From contig JBBROA010000031.1 in assembly GCA_038229875.1 (NCBI GenBank), positions 1-36,412 on the forward strand: 36,412 nt of DNA. The letters are read 5' to 3'. The DNA comes from JALYUA01 sp038229875. GTDB lineage: Bacteria; Acidobacteriota; Thermoanaerobaculia; UBA5066; Gp7-AA6. Positions 26,498 to 34,453 of this stretch are shown piece by piece (positions within the stretch are counted from its first letter, which is position 1; every line of letters begins with the position of its first letter). The position numbers were made by a program, and so were the translations under genes. The notes beneath the pieces are model-generated. The model was not told the origin of the DNA and searched no databases. It saw nothing but the letters and a program-made list of their open reading frames with translations.

Positions 26498-27304
26498 TCA
26501 GGCGCGCCACGTTGGAATCGAGGTTTCGTTTTCGTTTCTCGGCACGTTCCGCTCTTCGCCGTTGCGCGGACGGGTCTGCGGAGGACGGGGCCTTTGTTCG
26601 GGTCTCATGACGAGGGCAATGACATTGGTGAGTACCGCGCGTCCGTATCCGCCGGCGCGGCCGCGCCAGACAGCGACGGCGCGTAAGGCGCGCTGCTGGA
26701 AACCGCCCAGGCGGTCCGCCAGCGATGCGTCGGCCACGACGGCCACGTTCTTCGTTTCATACTTCAACCCCGCTCCCGCTCTCCGGGCGAAATCCGCGGG
26801 GTTGAATCCCGCGAGCATCACGACGAGCGCTGCCGCGTAGGCGAAACCGATGGCCGCACGCGGGTCGAGGATTCCCTTCCAGCGGGCCCGCGGCTTCACG
26901 GGTCTGGTCGCCGAGATCCGTCCGGCGACCCAGGGAGCGGGCTGCGGCGCGGTCAGATCCCGCATGCCGGTGAGAGTCTCGAACGCTTCGCGGCAGCCGT
27001 CGCAGCGCGACATGTGGAACGTCAGCCGCGCCTGCTCGGCGGGAGCCGGCTCTTCGCCCGGCTCGAGAGACGATGCGATCAGCATCTCGGCGCCTTCGCA
27101 CGAGACGGTGAGCGCCGGGATCTGTAGAAGCGCCTCCCGCAGCCGCGGCGGCCACGCGGGCGCCTGCAGGCCCGAAACGAGACTCTCCGCGGTCGCGAGG
27201 TCGCGAGCGAGGATCTCGCAGTCCCGGCATGCCGCCCGGTGGGCGCGGCGCTCCGCTTCGGGAGCCTCGGCGGCGAGCAGCCGCTCGATCTCGCGGCAAC
27301 TCAT
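26498..27304 (-). CDS. Membrane anti-sigma factor with two zinc-finger motifs
   Basis: A 268-residue protein whose ATG overlaps the sigma-factor stop (ATGA). Two cysteine/histidine modules are visible: the first near the N-terminus (SCREIE...HRAACRDCE), the second around residues 68-105 (SCEGAEMLI...FHMSRCDGCREAF). Each has the Cys...His-x3-Cys-x2-Cys spacing of zinc-binding anti-sigma domains. A single membrane helix (AAIGFAYAAALVVMLAGF, about residues 150-170) follows, and about 100 residues rich in Arg/Pro should lie outside the membrane. The N-terminal part would hold the ECF sigma factor inactive. Two zinc modules in one anti-sigma factor are less usual than one. Confidence 0.85.
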   Translation of the reverse strand: MSCREIERLLAAEAPEAERRAHRAACRDCEILARDLATAESLVSGLQAPAWPPRLREALLQIPALTVSCEGAEMLIASSLEPGEEPAPAEQARLTFHMSRCDGCREAFETLTGMRDLTAPQPAPWVAGRISATRPVKPRARWKGILDPRAAIGFAYAAALVVMLAGFNPADFARRAGAGLKYETKNVAVVADASLADRLGGFQQRALRAVAVWRGRAGGYGRAVLTNVIALVMRPEQRPRPPQTRPRNGEERNVPRNENETSIPTWRA

Positions 27305-27912
27305 ACGAACGCTCCGGCGGCGACGGCCAGGGAGGTCAGGACACCCGTTCCCCGGTTTTCGTGCCGCTCGCGCACCTTGCGCGCGACTTCTGCGCGCGCC
27401 CGGAAGAGCCGGGACTTGACCGTCCCCTCGGGCAGGGAGAGGGCGCGCCCGATCTCGTCGTAAGCGAGCCCCTCGAGGTCGCGCAGGACCAGGATCTCGG
27501 CCAGATCCTCGGGGATCTCGGCCAGTGCGGAAAAGAGGATCTTCGTTCGCTCTTTCTTCAACGCGTCCGCCGCGGGGTCGTCCTGCGACCTCAGGAGGGG
27601 CAGAACCGCGTCATCGGAAACGAAGCGGAAGGACTTCTCCCGCTTCTGGCGGCGGTAGCGGTCGATGCACAGGTTCCGGGAGAGGGAGACGATCCAGGCG
27701 ATCAGCGGAAACCCGCCGTCGTACCGTTCCAGGTTCTCGAAGATCTTCAGGAAGATCTCCTGCGAGAGCTCTTCGGCGTCTTCACGCTTCAACGTGAAGT
27801 GATAAGCCACCGAGTAAACCCTCTGCCCAAACCGGTCCACGAGCTCCCTCCACGCCTCGTCCTCGCCCTTGCGGCACCGATCTACGAGGCCTTTGTCGTC
27901 GTTGCTGCTCAA
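27301..27912 (-). CDS. ECF-family RNA polymerase sigma factor
   Basis: An alternative sigma factor. Region 2 is seen as CRKGEDEAWRELVDRFGQRVYSVAYHFTLKREDAEELSQEIFLKIF...IAWIVSLSRNLCIDRYRR, and region 4 as LAEIPEDLAEILVLRDLEGLAYDEIGRALSLPEGTVKSRLFRAR. I prefer the TTG at 27912 (203 residues): GAGGA lies just before it and it gives the normal short lead to region 2; a GTG at 27957 would add 15 residues and has no ribosome site. The gene overlaps its anti-sigma gene and heads a three-gene operon. A GGAAC-type promoter (27980-28003) upstream suggests autoregulation. The inducing stress is unknown. Confidence 0.92.
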   Translation of the reverse strand: MSSNDDKGLVDRCRKGEDEAWRELVDRFGQRVYSVAYHFTLKREDAEELSQEIFLKIFENLERYDGGFPLIAWIVSLSRNLCIDRYRRQKREKSFRFVSDDAVLPLLRSQDDPAADALKKERTKILFSALAEIPEDLAEILVLRDLEGLAYDEIGRALSLPEGTVKSRLFRARAEVARKVRERHENRGTGVLTSLAVAAGAFV

Positions 27913-27979
27913 ATCGTCCTCACTGCCACAAGACGCAGGTTGGGCACAAAAGTTCACAGGTGGAGGCGGAGCCTACGGA

Positions 27980-28003
27980 ACGCCCGCGGCGAATCGGGGT
28001 TCC
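27980..28003 (-). promoter_or_regulatory. Possible ECF-type autoregulated promoter
   Basis: On the minus strand GGAAC (28003-27999) is followed after exactly 16 bases by CGTTCC (from 27982), which fits the GGAAC-N16-CGT pattern of many ECF promoters. It sits about 68 bases upstream of the preferred sigma-factor start. With such short motifs in GC-rich DNA a chance match is possible. Confidence 0.3.
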
Positions 28004-28166
28004 AAGGCCCACCGGCTCAGGAGCTTGCCTCGCGCGGTGGTCTGCCCGCCCGCCCGGGCCGCGGACGAGTCACCGGAGGAGGACATCCGCGGAATCATAC
28101 GGCGAACCGGAAGGGGGGCGCCCCCCGCGGAGATGGCGCGAGCCGCAACGAAACCGCGGTCTCTGG

Positions 28167-29591
28167 CTAGGGTTTTGGTCCCCGCGCGCGGCCCCGTCCC
28201 CGGCCCCCGCGGCGCCGGCGCGTGGCGGCTAAGCCCCGCGGATCGGCGGGCGTCACGGTCTCGAAGCTCTCTCTCGTTTTTGCGGCCCGCTCTCCGAAAG
28301 CCCGCCACTCATGCGCGAGGTCCTCTCCGCGTCCGGTCGCCATCGCCTGGAGCTCGAACAGGTCGAGGGCGGTCGAAAAGGTCTCCCGGAAGGCGATCCG
28401 GCGGGTCGCCAGCCGGTTGTCGGGCCGGTAAGAGAACCGGCCGACCGTGGCCAGGGCTTGCTGGATCCTGTGGGAGACGGCGTGGGGCAGAGACATCCGG
28501 ATCGCGATCGGGGGAACCAGGTCCTCCAGGATCCGCCCGAGCACGGCCGGCTCCGGATCGCCTTCCGGGACGGCTTCGCGGACCCGGGCGCGCGCGATCG
28601 GCAGGAAGAAGAGTCCGAAGAGGGCGGCGTCGTCGAACGGCCGCCCGCGGCGCCGCTCCGCGTCGAGGGTCTCGAGAAGCGCCCAGAACAGGTGGCCCGT
28701 CCCATGCGGATGGTCGGGGTCGATCTCGCGCAACACTTCGGCGAGCTCCGGAAGCAGGACGTCGAGCAGCCCGACCTCGCGGAGGAGAAGAAACGTGGGC
28801 AGCGCATGCCCGCCCCGGAGGGACTGCAGAAGCTCTTCGGTGACCCTCGGAGGCGCCGACTTGACGATGTCCTTGCGGAATTCGAGGATGGCCTCGTAGC
28901 CGTCGGGCGTGATCGCGAAGCCGAGCCGGCTGGCGAATTCGACGCCCCGGAGCATGCGGACGGGGTCTTCCCGGAACCGCACCTGCGCGTCCCCGATCGT
29001 CCGGACCAGGCCGGCTTCGAGATCCTCGAGGCCTCCGGCGTAGTCGATCACGGAGAAGTCGGAGATGTCGTAGAACAGGCCGTTGATGGTGAAGTCGCGG
29101 CGGAGCGCGTCCTCCCTAGCGGTCCCGAACGTGTTGTCGGACGTCATCAGGAGCTCGGGACCGTCCGGATCCGCGTTTTCGGGCCGCCTTCGGAAGGTCG
29201 CGACCTCGATCACCTTGCCGTCGGCGAACAGGATGTGCGCCAACCGGAACCGGCGCCCGATCAGGCGGCAATTCCGGAAGAGGCGCCGCAGGGCCTGCGG
29301 ATGGGCGTCGGTGCCGATGTCGAAATCCTTCGGGGTGCGGCCGAGCAGCAGGTCGCGCACGCTCCCCCCGACCAGGTACGCCTTGTACCCGGCGGTGTTC
29401 AAGCGGTAGAGGACCTTCAGGGCGTCCGGGTCGATCTGCTTGCGCGAGATCGGGTGCTCGCTGCGCGGCCGGATCCGCGGGAGCACCTCGGGGGTGTCGG
29501 AAGGCTCGATGGTCAGGCTCGAGATGGGCGCGTTCGCTTCGGTAATGGCGGCCCTCCATGGCCGGGGATCGGAGTCGCGAAACAGGGGCAT
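28167..29591 (-). CDS. pcnB: Polynucleotide adenylyltransferase / tRNA nucleotidyltransferase family (PcnB-like)
   Basis: A class II nucleotidyltransferase of 474 residues. The catalytic head has AYLVGGSVRDLLLGRTPKDFDIGTDAHP with the Asp-x-Asp pair, then RRFRLAHILFADGKVIEVATF and RRDFTINGLFYD. The RNA-binding neck follows (GDAQVRFREDPVRMLRGVEFASRLGF). An extended C-terminal domain with RISYRPDNRLATRR-like sequence and a highly basic Arg/Gly tail (RRRRGGRGRGRARG) favours poly(A) polymerase PcnB over a CCA-adding enzyme, but the two are hard to separate by eye. The ATG at 29591 has no ribosome site and lies within a TACAAT-like box on this strand, so a later start or leaderless translation is possible. 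It is divergent from livK. Confidence 0.87.
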   Translation of the reverse strand: MPLFRDSDPRPWRAAITEANAPISSLTIEPSDTPEVLPRIRPRSEHPISRKQIDPDALKVLYRLNTAGYKAYLVGGSVRDLLLGRTPKDFDIGTDAHPQALRRLFRNCRLIGRRFRLAHILFADGKVIEVATFRRRPENADPDGPELLMTSDNTFGTAREDALRRDFTINGLFYDISDFSVIDYAGGLEDLEAGLVRTIGDAQVRFREDPVRMLRGVEFASRLGFAITPDGYEAILEFRKDIVKSAPPRVTEELLQSLRGGHALPTFLLLREVGLLDVLLPELAEVLREIDPDHPHGTGHLFWALLETLDAERRRGRPFDDAALFGLFFLPIARARVREAVPEGDPEPAVLGRILEDLVPPIAIRMSLPHAVSHRIQQALATVGRFSYRPDNRLATRRIAFRETFSTALDLFELQAMATGRGEDLAHEWRAFGERAAKTRESFETVTPADPRGLAATRRRRGGRGRGRARGPKP

Positions 29592-29622
29592 TGTAGCCGA
29601 AGTAATTGAGAGAATTGATCTT

Positions 29623-29652
29623 TTGACTTTGTTCGGCCCTGTGCGAAAGAAT
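29623..29652 (+). promoter_or_regulatory. Candidate sigma-70 promoter for livKHMGF
   Basis: TTGACT (29623-29628) and AAGAAT (29647-29652) are separated by 18 bases, in an AT-rich island just upstream of livK. The -35 box matches 5 of 6 and the -10 box 4 of 6 consensus bases. A direct repeat AATTGA (29604-29609 and 29613-29618) lies just upstream and could be an operator, which is speculative. Confidence 0.45.
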
Positions 29653-29690
29653 ACGCCGTCTTTGGCGAAATCGACGCAAGGAGGCTTCCG

Positions 29691-29726
29691 ATGAGGATTC
29701 CCATGAGGATTCCGATGAGGATCCGA
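29691..29726 (+). repeat. Triple 12-bp start-codon repeat of livK
   Basis: Three consecutive units ATGAGGATTCCC, ATGAGGATTCCG and ATGAGGATCCGA, in frame, give MRIP-MRIP-MRIR. The AGGAT in each unit lies 7-8 bases before the ATG of the next unit, so each unit brings a weak ribosome site for the following start. Confidence 0.9.
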
Positions 29727-30881
29727 TACCTGCTGGCGGGGTCGGTTTGCGCGCTCCTCGTGGCGATGCTGGCCTGCCGGGCGGGCGAGAAGGCGGGCAG
29801 CGCCGGCGGCGAGATCTTAGTCGGCGAGTACGGCTCGCTGACGGGAGGAATCGCCACGTTCGGCATCTCGACCCGCGACGGCTCGTCGCAGGCGTTCGAC
29901 GAGATCAACAAGGCCGGAGGCGTGCTCGGCAAGAAGATCCACCTGCTCGTCGAAGATGATCAGTCGAAGCCCGAAGAAGTGGGCACGGTCGTCACGAAGC
30001 TCATCAATCAGAATCACGTCGTTGCGATGCTCGGCCACGTCGCCTCTTCCTACTCCCTCGCGGCGGCGCCGATCTGCCAGGCGAACAAGGTCCCCATGAT
30101 CACTCCCTCCTCGACGAACCCGAGGGTGACCCAGATCGGCGACTACATCTTCCGCGTCTGTTTCATGGACGATTTCCAGGGCTCCGTGATGGCGAAGTTC
30201 GCGGCCGACACTCTGAAGGCGAAGCGGGTGGCGATTCTGGTCGACATCCGCAACGACTACTCGGTCGGCCTGCAGAAGGTCTTCCGCGAGCAGTTCACGA
30301 AGCGCGGCGGCACGATCGTCGCCGAGCAGTCTTTCTCGCAGGGGGACTCGGACTTCCACGCTCAGCTGACCCAGATCAAGGCGACGAACCCGGACGCCAT
30401 CTACGTTCCCGGCTACTACACCGAGGTCGGCACCATCGCCCACCAGGAGAAGGAGCTCGGCTTAAACGTTCCGCTCTTAGGCGGCGACGGATGGGACTCG
30501 CCGAAGCTCTGGGAGATCGGCGGAAACGCGTTGAACGGCTGCTACTTTTCCGACCACTACTCGACCGACGACCCGTCTCCGATCGTCCAGAAGTTCGTGA
30601 CGGACTACAAGAGCCGCTATAAGAACCAGCTGCCCGACGCTCTCGCGGCGCTCGCGTACGACGCGGCGAAGATCCTCGCGGACGCCATGACGCGCGCCGG
30701 GTCTACGGACGGCGCCAAGGTCCGCGACGCGATTGCCGCGACGAAGGAGTATCAGGGCGTCACCGGAAAGATCACGATCGGTCCGGACCGCAACGCCGTA
30801 AAGCCCGCTGTGGTCCTGAAGGTCGAGAACGGCAAGTACGTTCTCGTCGAGACGATTTCCCCGGAACAGGTCAAGCTCTGA
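29691..30881 (+). CDS. livK: Branched-chain amino acid-type ABC transporter substrate-binding lipoprotein
   Basis: Periplasmic or lipid-anchored binding protein of the HAAT family, 396 residues. The signal segment ends in LLVAMLAC, a good lipobox, so the mature protein should start at that Cys. The body shows the type I periplasmic fold: GEILVGEYGSLTGGIATFG, AFDEINKAGGVLGKKIHLLVEDDQSKPEE, MLGHVASSYSLAAAPICQANKVPMITPSSTNP, and DAIYVPGYYTEVGTIAHQ. The ligand could be a branched-chain or other amino acid, amide or urea; sequence alone does not decide. AAGGAGG upstream supports ATG 29691. The gene starts with three near-identical 12-bp units, each with its own in-frame ATG and AGGAT, so the exact start is ambiguous by 4 or 8 residues. 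Confidence 0.93.
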   Translation: MRIPMRIPMRIRYLLAGSVCALLVAMLACRAGEKAGSAGGEILVGEYGSLTGGIATFGISTRDGSSQAFDEINKAGGVLGKKIHLLVEDDQSKPEEVGTVVTKLINQNHVVAMLGHVASSYSLAAAPICQANKVPMITPSSTNPRVTQIGDYIFRVCFMDDFQGSVMAKFAADTLKAKRVAILVDIRNDYSVGLQKVFREQFTKRGGTIVAEQSFSQGDSDFHAQLTQIKATNPDAIYVPGYYTEVGTIAHQEKELGLNVPLLGGDGWDSPKLWEIGGNALNGCYFSDHYSTDDPSPIVQKFVTDYKSRYKNQLPDALAALAYDAAKILADAMTRAGSTDGAKVRDAIAATKEYQGVTGKITIGPDRNAVKPAVVLKVENGKYVLVETISPEQVKL

Positions 30882-30890
30882 TCGGGAGGG

Positions 30891-30912
30891 CGGCTGCGCG
30901 GGGCAGCCGTTT
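30891..30912 (+). promoter_or_regulatory. Hairpin between livK and livH
   Basis: CGGCTGC (30891-30897) pairs perfectly with GCAGCCG (30903-30909) around a 5-base loop, followed by TTTA. It sits 10 bases after the livK stop. Such intercistronic hairpins after binding-protein genes can protect the livK message or cause partial termination so that the binding protein is made in excess; that role is inferred. Confidence 0.55.
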
Positions 30913-30963
30913 ACGGCGTCCGCCGGCCCCGTCCGGGTCTTCCCGTCGCACGGCGCGATTGTC

Positions 30964-31860
30964 ATGACCACTTTCCTCCAGCAGCTCGTCAACGGGCTCT
31001 CGCTCGGGTCGATCTACGCGCTGATCGCGCTCGGCTACACGATGGTCTACGGCGTCCTGCGCCTGATCAACTTCGCGCACGGCGACGTCTACATGGTCGG
31101 CGCGTACGTGGGCTACTACCTTTCGCGGAAGCTCCAGGGCAAGGAGCCATCGCTCCCGAATGCGATCCTCGTGATGATGGGCGCGATGGCGGCCTGCGCG
31201 ATCTTCGGGCTGATCATCGAGCGGCTGGCCTACCGGCCCGTGCGCAAGGCCTCGCGCCTGACCCTGCTGATCACCGCGATCGGCGTCTCGCTCTTCATCG
31301 AGAACGCGGCGCAGCTCGTCTTCGGGGCCGACCCGAAGTTCTTCCCGTCACTCGCGCCCCGCGCGGATTTCATCGTCGCGGGGGTGAGACTGACGAGCGA
31401 GCAGATCACCGTCATCGCCGTGTCATTTCTCCTCATGATCCTCCTGAGGTTCTTCATTCAGAAGACCCGCACCGGCAAGGCGATGCGCGCCGTCTCCTTC
31501 AACCTGGATGCCGCAAAGCTGATGGGTATTTCGACCGACCGCATCATCGCCACGACGTTCGCGGTGGGCTCGGCGCTGGCCGCGGCCGCGGGGGTCCTGA
31601 TCGGCATGCAGATCCCGAAGATCGACCCGCTCATGGGGATCCTCTACGGGTTGAAGGCGTTCGTCGCCGCGGTCCTCGGAGGGATCGGGAACGTCCCCGG
31701 CGCCGTGCTGGGAGGCCTTCTGATCGGCACGTCCGAGGTGATGGTCGTCGGGTATCTCTCCTCGACCTACCGGGACGCGATCGCGTTCGGGATCCTGATC
31801 CTGGTCCTCATCCTCCGTCCGCAGGGGATCCTCGGGCGTGTGACCAAAGAGAAGGTATGA
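30964..31860 (+). CDS. livH: ABC transporter permease, LivH type
   Basis: Membrane permease of 298 residues, one half of the channel. The family opening LVNGLSLGSIYALIALGYTMVYGVLRLINFAHGDVYMVGAYVG is very clear. Other signatures are ERLAYRPVRKASRLTLLITAIGVSLFIEN, KTRTGKAMRAVSFNLDAAKLMGI (the cytoplasmic loop that contacts the ATPase) and GLKAFVAAVLGGIGNVPGAVLGGLLIG. About eight hydrophobic helices. The end overlaps livM (ATGA), indicating coupled translation. Confidence 0.95.
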   Translation: MTTFLQQLVNGLSLGSIYALIALGYTMVYGVLRLINFAHGDVYMVGAYVGYYLSRKLQGKEPSLPNAILVMMGAMAACAIFGLIIERLAYRPVRKASRLTLLITAIGVSLFIENAAQLVFGADPKFFPSLAPRADFIVAGVRLTSEQITVIAVSFLLMILLRFFIQKTRTGKAMRAVSFNLDAAKLMGISTDRIIATTFAVGSALAAAAGVLIGMQIPKIDPLMGILYGLKAFVAAVLGGIGNVPGAVLGGLLIGTSEVMVVGYLSSTYRDAIAFGILILVLILRPQGILGRVTKEKV

Positions 31861-32879
31861 AGTCCGGGTTGAGGACAGGTCTGGTCGCCGCCGGAACGGT
31901 GGCACTGCTGCTGGTTCTGAACTCCCTCTTCACCGGATCGCTCGTGTCCGGCGTCGCCATGCCGCCTTACATCCTGCAGGTCATCTGCCTCGCGGGGATC
32001 AACATCATTTTAGCCGTCAGCTTAAACCTCATCAATGGATTCACGGGGCAGTTCTCGATCGGGCACGCGGGGTTCATGGCGATCGGCGCCTACGCCTCGG
32101 CTTACGTGACCGTCGCCTGGGGCGACCGCTTCCGCGGCGCGACTTCGTTTCTTCCCGAGTTCGCGCGCGACGGGGCGCTTCTCCTTTTCTCCCTCGCCGT
32201 GGGCGCTCTGCTCGCCGCGATCGCCGGGTTCTTCGTCGGGGTTCCCTCTCTCCGGCTGCGCGGCGACTACCTCGCGATCGTGACGCTCGGATTCGGGGAG
32301 ATCATCCGCGTCTTCATTCTGAACATCGACGCGGTAGGCGGCGCCCGCGGTTACTCCGGGATCCCGAAGCTCGCGAACTTCTTCTGGATCTACCTCTTCG
32401 CGGCGATCACCGTCGTCGTCGTCTCGCGCACCGTCAAGTCCTCGTTCGGCCGGACCCTGATCGCGATCCGGGAGGACGAGATCGCCGCCGAAGCGATGGG
32501 CGTGGACACCACCCGCAGCAAGGTGATCTCGTTCGTCCTCTCCTCCGCGCTCGCGGGCATCGGGGGAGGGCTGTTCGGCCACTACCTGATGTACCTCCAC
32601 ACGAACTCGTTTACGTTCATCAAGTCGATCGAGATCATCATCATGATCGTGATCGGAGGGCTCGGCTCCATCACGGGCTCCGTCCTCGGGGCGATGCTCT
32701 TCATCGCCCTGACCGAAGGTCTCCGGGAGTTCTCGCAGTACCGGATGGTCCTGTTTTCGCTCCTTCTCATCATCATCATGATCGTGCGGCCCCAGGGAAT
32801 CCTGGGCCACCTCGAGTTCCGCCAGTTCTTCGGCCGGCGGCGGCGGCTCGATGCGCCGACGCCGCCGGCCATCACGTAA
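31857..32879 (+). CDS. livM: ABC transporter permease, LivM type
   Basis: Second permease of the transporter, 340 residues with about nine hydrophobic helices. Signatures are LNLINGFTGQFSIGHAGFMAIGAYASAY, SLRLRGDYLAIVTLGFGEIIRV, FGRTLIAIREDEIAAEAMGVDTTRSKVISFV (ATPase-contact loop) and MIVIGGLGSITGSVLGA. The hydrophilic C-terminus (FGRRRRLDAPTP) is cytoplasmic. Its start overlaps the livH stop, and livG begins 8 bases after its stop. Confidence 0.95.
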   Translation: MKSGLRTGLVAAGTVALLLVLNSLFTGSLVSGVAMPPYILQVICLAGINIILAVSLNLINGFTGQFSIGHAGFMAIGAYASAYVTVAWGDRFRGATSFLPEFARDGALLLFSLAVGALLAAIAGFFVGVPSLRLRGDYLAIVTLGFGEIIRVFILNIDAVGGARGYSGIPKLANFFWIYLFAAITVVVVSRTVKSSFGRTLIAIREDEIAAEAMGVDTTRSKVISFVLSSALAGIGGGLFGHYLMYLHTNSFTFIKSIEIIIMIVIGGLGSITGSVLGAMLFIALTEGLREFSQYRMVLFSLLLIIIMIVRPQGILGHLEFRQFFGRRRRLDAPTPPAIT

Positions 32880-32886
32880 CTTCTCC

Positions 32887-33648
32887 ATGGCGATTCTCGA
32901 CCTCTCGAACGTCACCATGCGATTCGGCGGCCTGCTGGCTGTCAACGATCTCAACCTGAAGATCGAACCGGGACAGCTCTACGGCCTGATCGGTCCGAAC
33001 GGAGCGGGCAAGACGACCGTGTTCAACGTGATCACGGGCGTGTACACGCCGACCTCGGGCTCGGTGCGCTTCGACGACACGGACATTGCCGGGGAGCGGT
33101 CGGGCCTCATCACCCGGCGCGGGGTCGCTAGGACCTTTCAGAACATCCGCCTCTTCGGGGACATGACGGTCCTCGAAAACGTCAAGGTCGCTTTTCACTG
33201 CCGACAGTCCGCCAACCTCGCCGCCGCCGTGTTCCGCACCGGGACGCATACGTCCGAGGAAGCGCGCGTCGAGCGGGAGAGCCTCGAGCTCCTGCACATC
33301 TTCAGCCTCGATGGGCTCGCAGGCGAGAAGGCGCGGAACCTCCCGTATGGCAGCCAGAGGCGGCTCGAGATCGCGCGCGCGATGGCGACTTCGCCGCGCG
33401 TGCTCCTCTTAGACGAGCCGGCCGCGGGCATGAACCCTCAGGAATCGGTCCAGCTCATGGACCTGATCCGCTGGATCCGCGACCGCTTCGGGATGGCCGT
33501 GCTGCTCGTCGAGCACAACATGAAGGTCGTCATGGGGATCTGCGAGACCGTCCATGTGCTCGACTACGGCTCCACGATCGCGGTGGGAAAACCAGCGGAG
33601 ATCCAGGCGAACCCCAAGGTCATCGAGGCCTACCTGGGAGGCGCATGA
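32887..33648 (+). CDS. livG: ABC transporter ATP-binding protein, LivG type
   Basis: First ATPase of the transporter, 253 residues from ATG 32887; the frame runs upstream into livM but only as shadow. Walker A is GPNGAGKT, the Q-loop is in ARTFQNIRLF, the ABC signature is degenerate (LPYGSQRRLEIARAMA, as usual for LivG), Walker B is VLLLDEPAAGMNP and the switch His is in LLVEHNMKVVM. The C-terminus has the family ending GTIA-like STIAVGKPAEIQANPKVIEAYLG. The stop overlaps livF (ATGA). Confidence 0.95.
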   Translation: MAILDLSNVTMRFGGLLAVNDLNLKIEPGQLYGLIGPNGAGKTTVFNVITGVYTPTSGSVRFDDTDIAGERSGLITRRGVARTFQNIRLFGDMTVLENVKVAFHCRQSANLAAAVFRTGTHTSEEARVERESLELLHIFSLDGLAGEKARNLPYGSQRRLEIARAMATSPRVLLLDEPAAGMNPQESVQLMDLIRWIRDRFGMAVLLVEHNMKVVMGICETVHVLDYGSTIAVGKPAEIQANPKVIEAYLGGA

Positions 33649-34382
33649 CGCTTCCCTCCGGCACCATTGCGCCGGAGCCGGTCCTCGAGGTGCGCGATCT
33701 GCGCGTCTTTTATGGTGCGATCGAAGCGCTCCGCGGCGTCTCCCTGGCGCTGTACGAGGGGGAGATCGTCACGTTGATCGGCGCAAACGGCGCCGGCAAG
33801 TCGACGACCCTCCGCGCGATCATGAATCTCGTTCCCGCCCGGGATGGGGAGATCTTCTTCCGCGGCAAGTCGACGAAAGGCCGCCCCACGTTCCGGCTCG
33901 TGCGCGGAGGCCTCGTTCTCGTGCCCGAAGGCCGGGCGATTTTCGCCAACCTGTCGGTGCACGAAAACCTGGAGATGGGCGCCTACGCCCGGCGCGACCG
34001 CGAAGTGGGATCCGACATGGAGCGCGTCTTCGAGGTGTTTCCGCGCCTGAAAGAGCGGGACAAGCAGACCGCGGGTACGCTCTCCGGCGGCGAGCAGCAG
34101 ATGCTTGCGATCGGCCGCGCTCTGATGTCACGCCCGCAGGTTCTTCTCTTAGACGAGCCGTCGCTTGGCCTGGCGCCGATTCTGGTCCACACCATCTTCG
34201 AGGCGATCGAAGAGATCCACCGACAGGGGACGCCGGTCCTGCTCGTCGAACAGAATGCGAACGCCGCGTTGAAGCACTCGAGCCGCGCCTACGTCCTCGA
34301 GACGGGCTCGGTCTCGCTCGAAGGCAGCTCCGCCGAAGTCGCCGCGAACCCGAAAGTGAAAGAGGCGTATCTGGGCGAGTAG
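33645..34382 (+). CDS. livF: ABC transporter ATP-binding protein, LivF type
   Basis: Second ATPase of the transporter, 245 residues. Walker A is GANGAGKST, the region before the Q-loop is typical (RLVRGGLVLVPEGRAIFANLSVHENLEMGAY), the ABC signature is LSGGEQQMLAIGRALM, Walker B is VLLLDEPSLGLAP and the switch residue is Gln in LLVEQNANAAL, which is normal for LivF. LivG and LivF form a heterodimer on LivH/LivM. It is the last gene of the operon; heptad repeats and a convergent ferredoxin gene follow, without an obvious intrinsic terminator. Confidence 0.95.
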   Translation: MTLPSGTIAPEPVLEVRDLRVFYGAIEALRGVSLALYEGEIVTLIGANGAGKSTTLRAIMNLVPARDGEIFFRGKSTKGRPTFRLVRGGLVLVPEGRAIFANLSVHENLEMGAYARRDREVGSDMERVFEVFPRLKERDKQTAGTLSGGEQQMLAIGRALMSRPQVLLLDEPSLGLAPILVHTIFEAIEEIHRQGTPVLLVEQNANAALKHSSRAYVLETGSVSLEGSSAEVAANPKVKEAYLGE

Positions 34383-34390
34383 CCCGGGAG

Positions 34391-34432
34391 ACGTGAGACG
34401 TGAGGGGTTGAGGGGTGGGGGGTAAGGGGTGA
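34391..34432 (+). repeat. Heptad tandem repeat after livF
   Basis: Six 7-base units: ACGTGAG twice, then GGGTTGA, GGGGTGG, GGGGTAA and GGGGTGA. It starts 8 bases after the livF stop and fills the short spacer before the convergent ferredoxin gene. Confidence 0.78.
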
Positions 34433-34453
34433 GGGCTTCTCTACGCCTCCCCT

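Noticed and set aside
28311..29609. 432-codon plus-strand frame opposite pcnB
   Set aside because: Antisense shadow of pcnB; composition is low-complexity and pcnB has full catalytic motifs.
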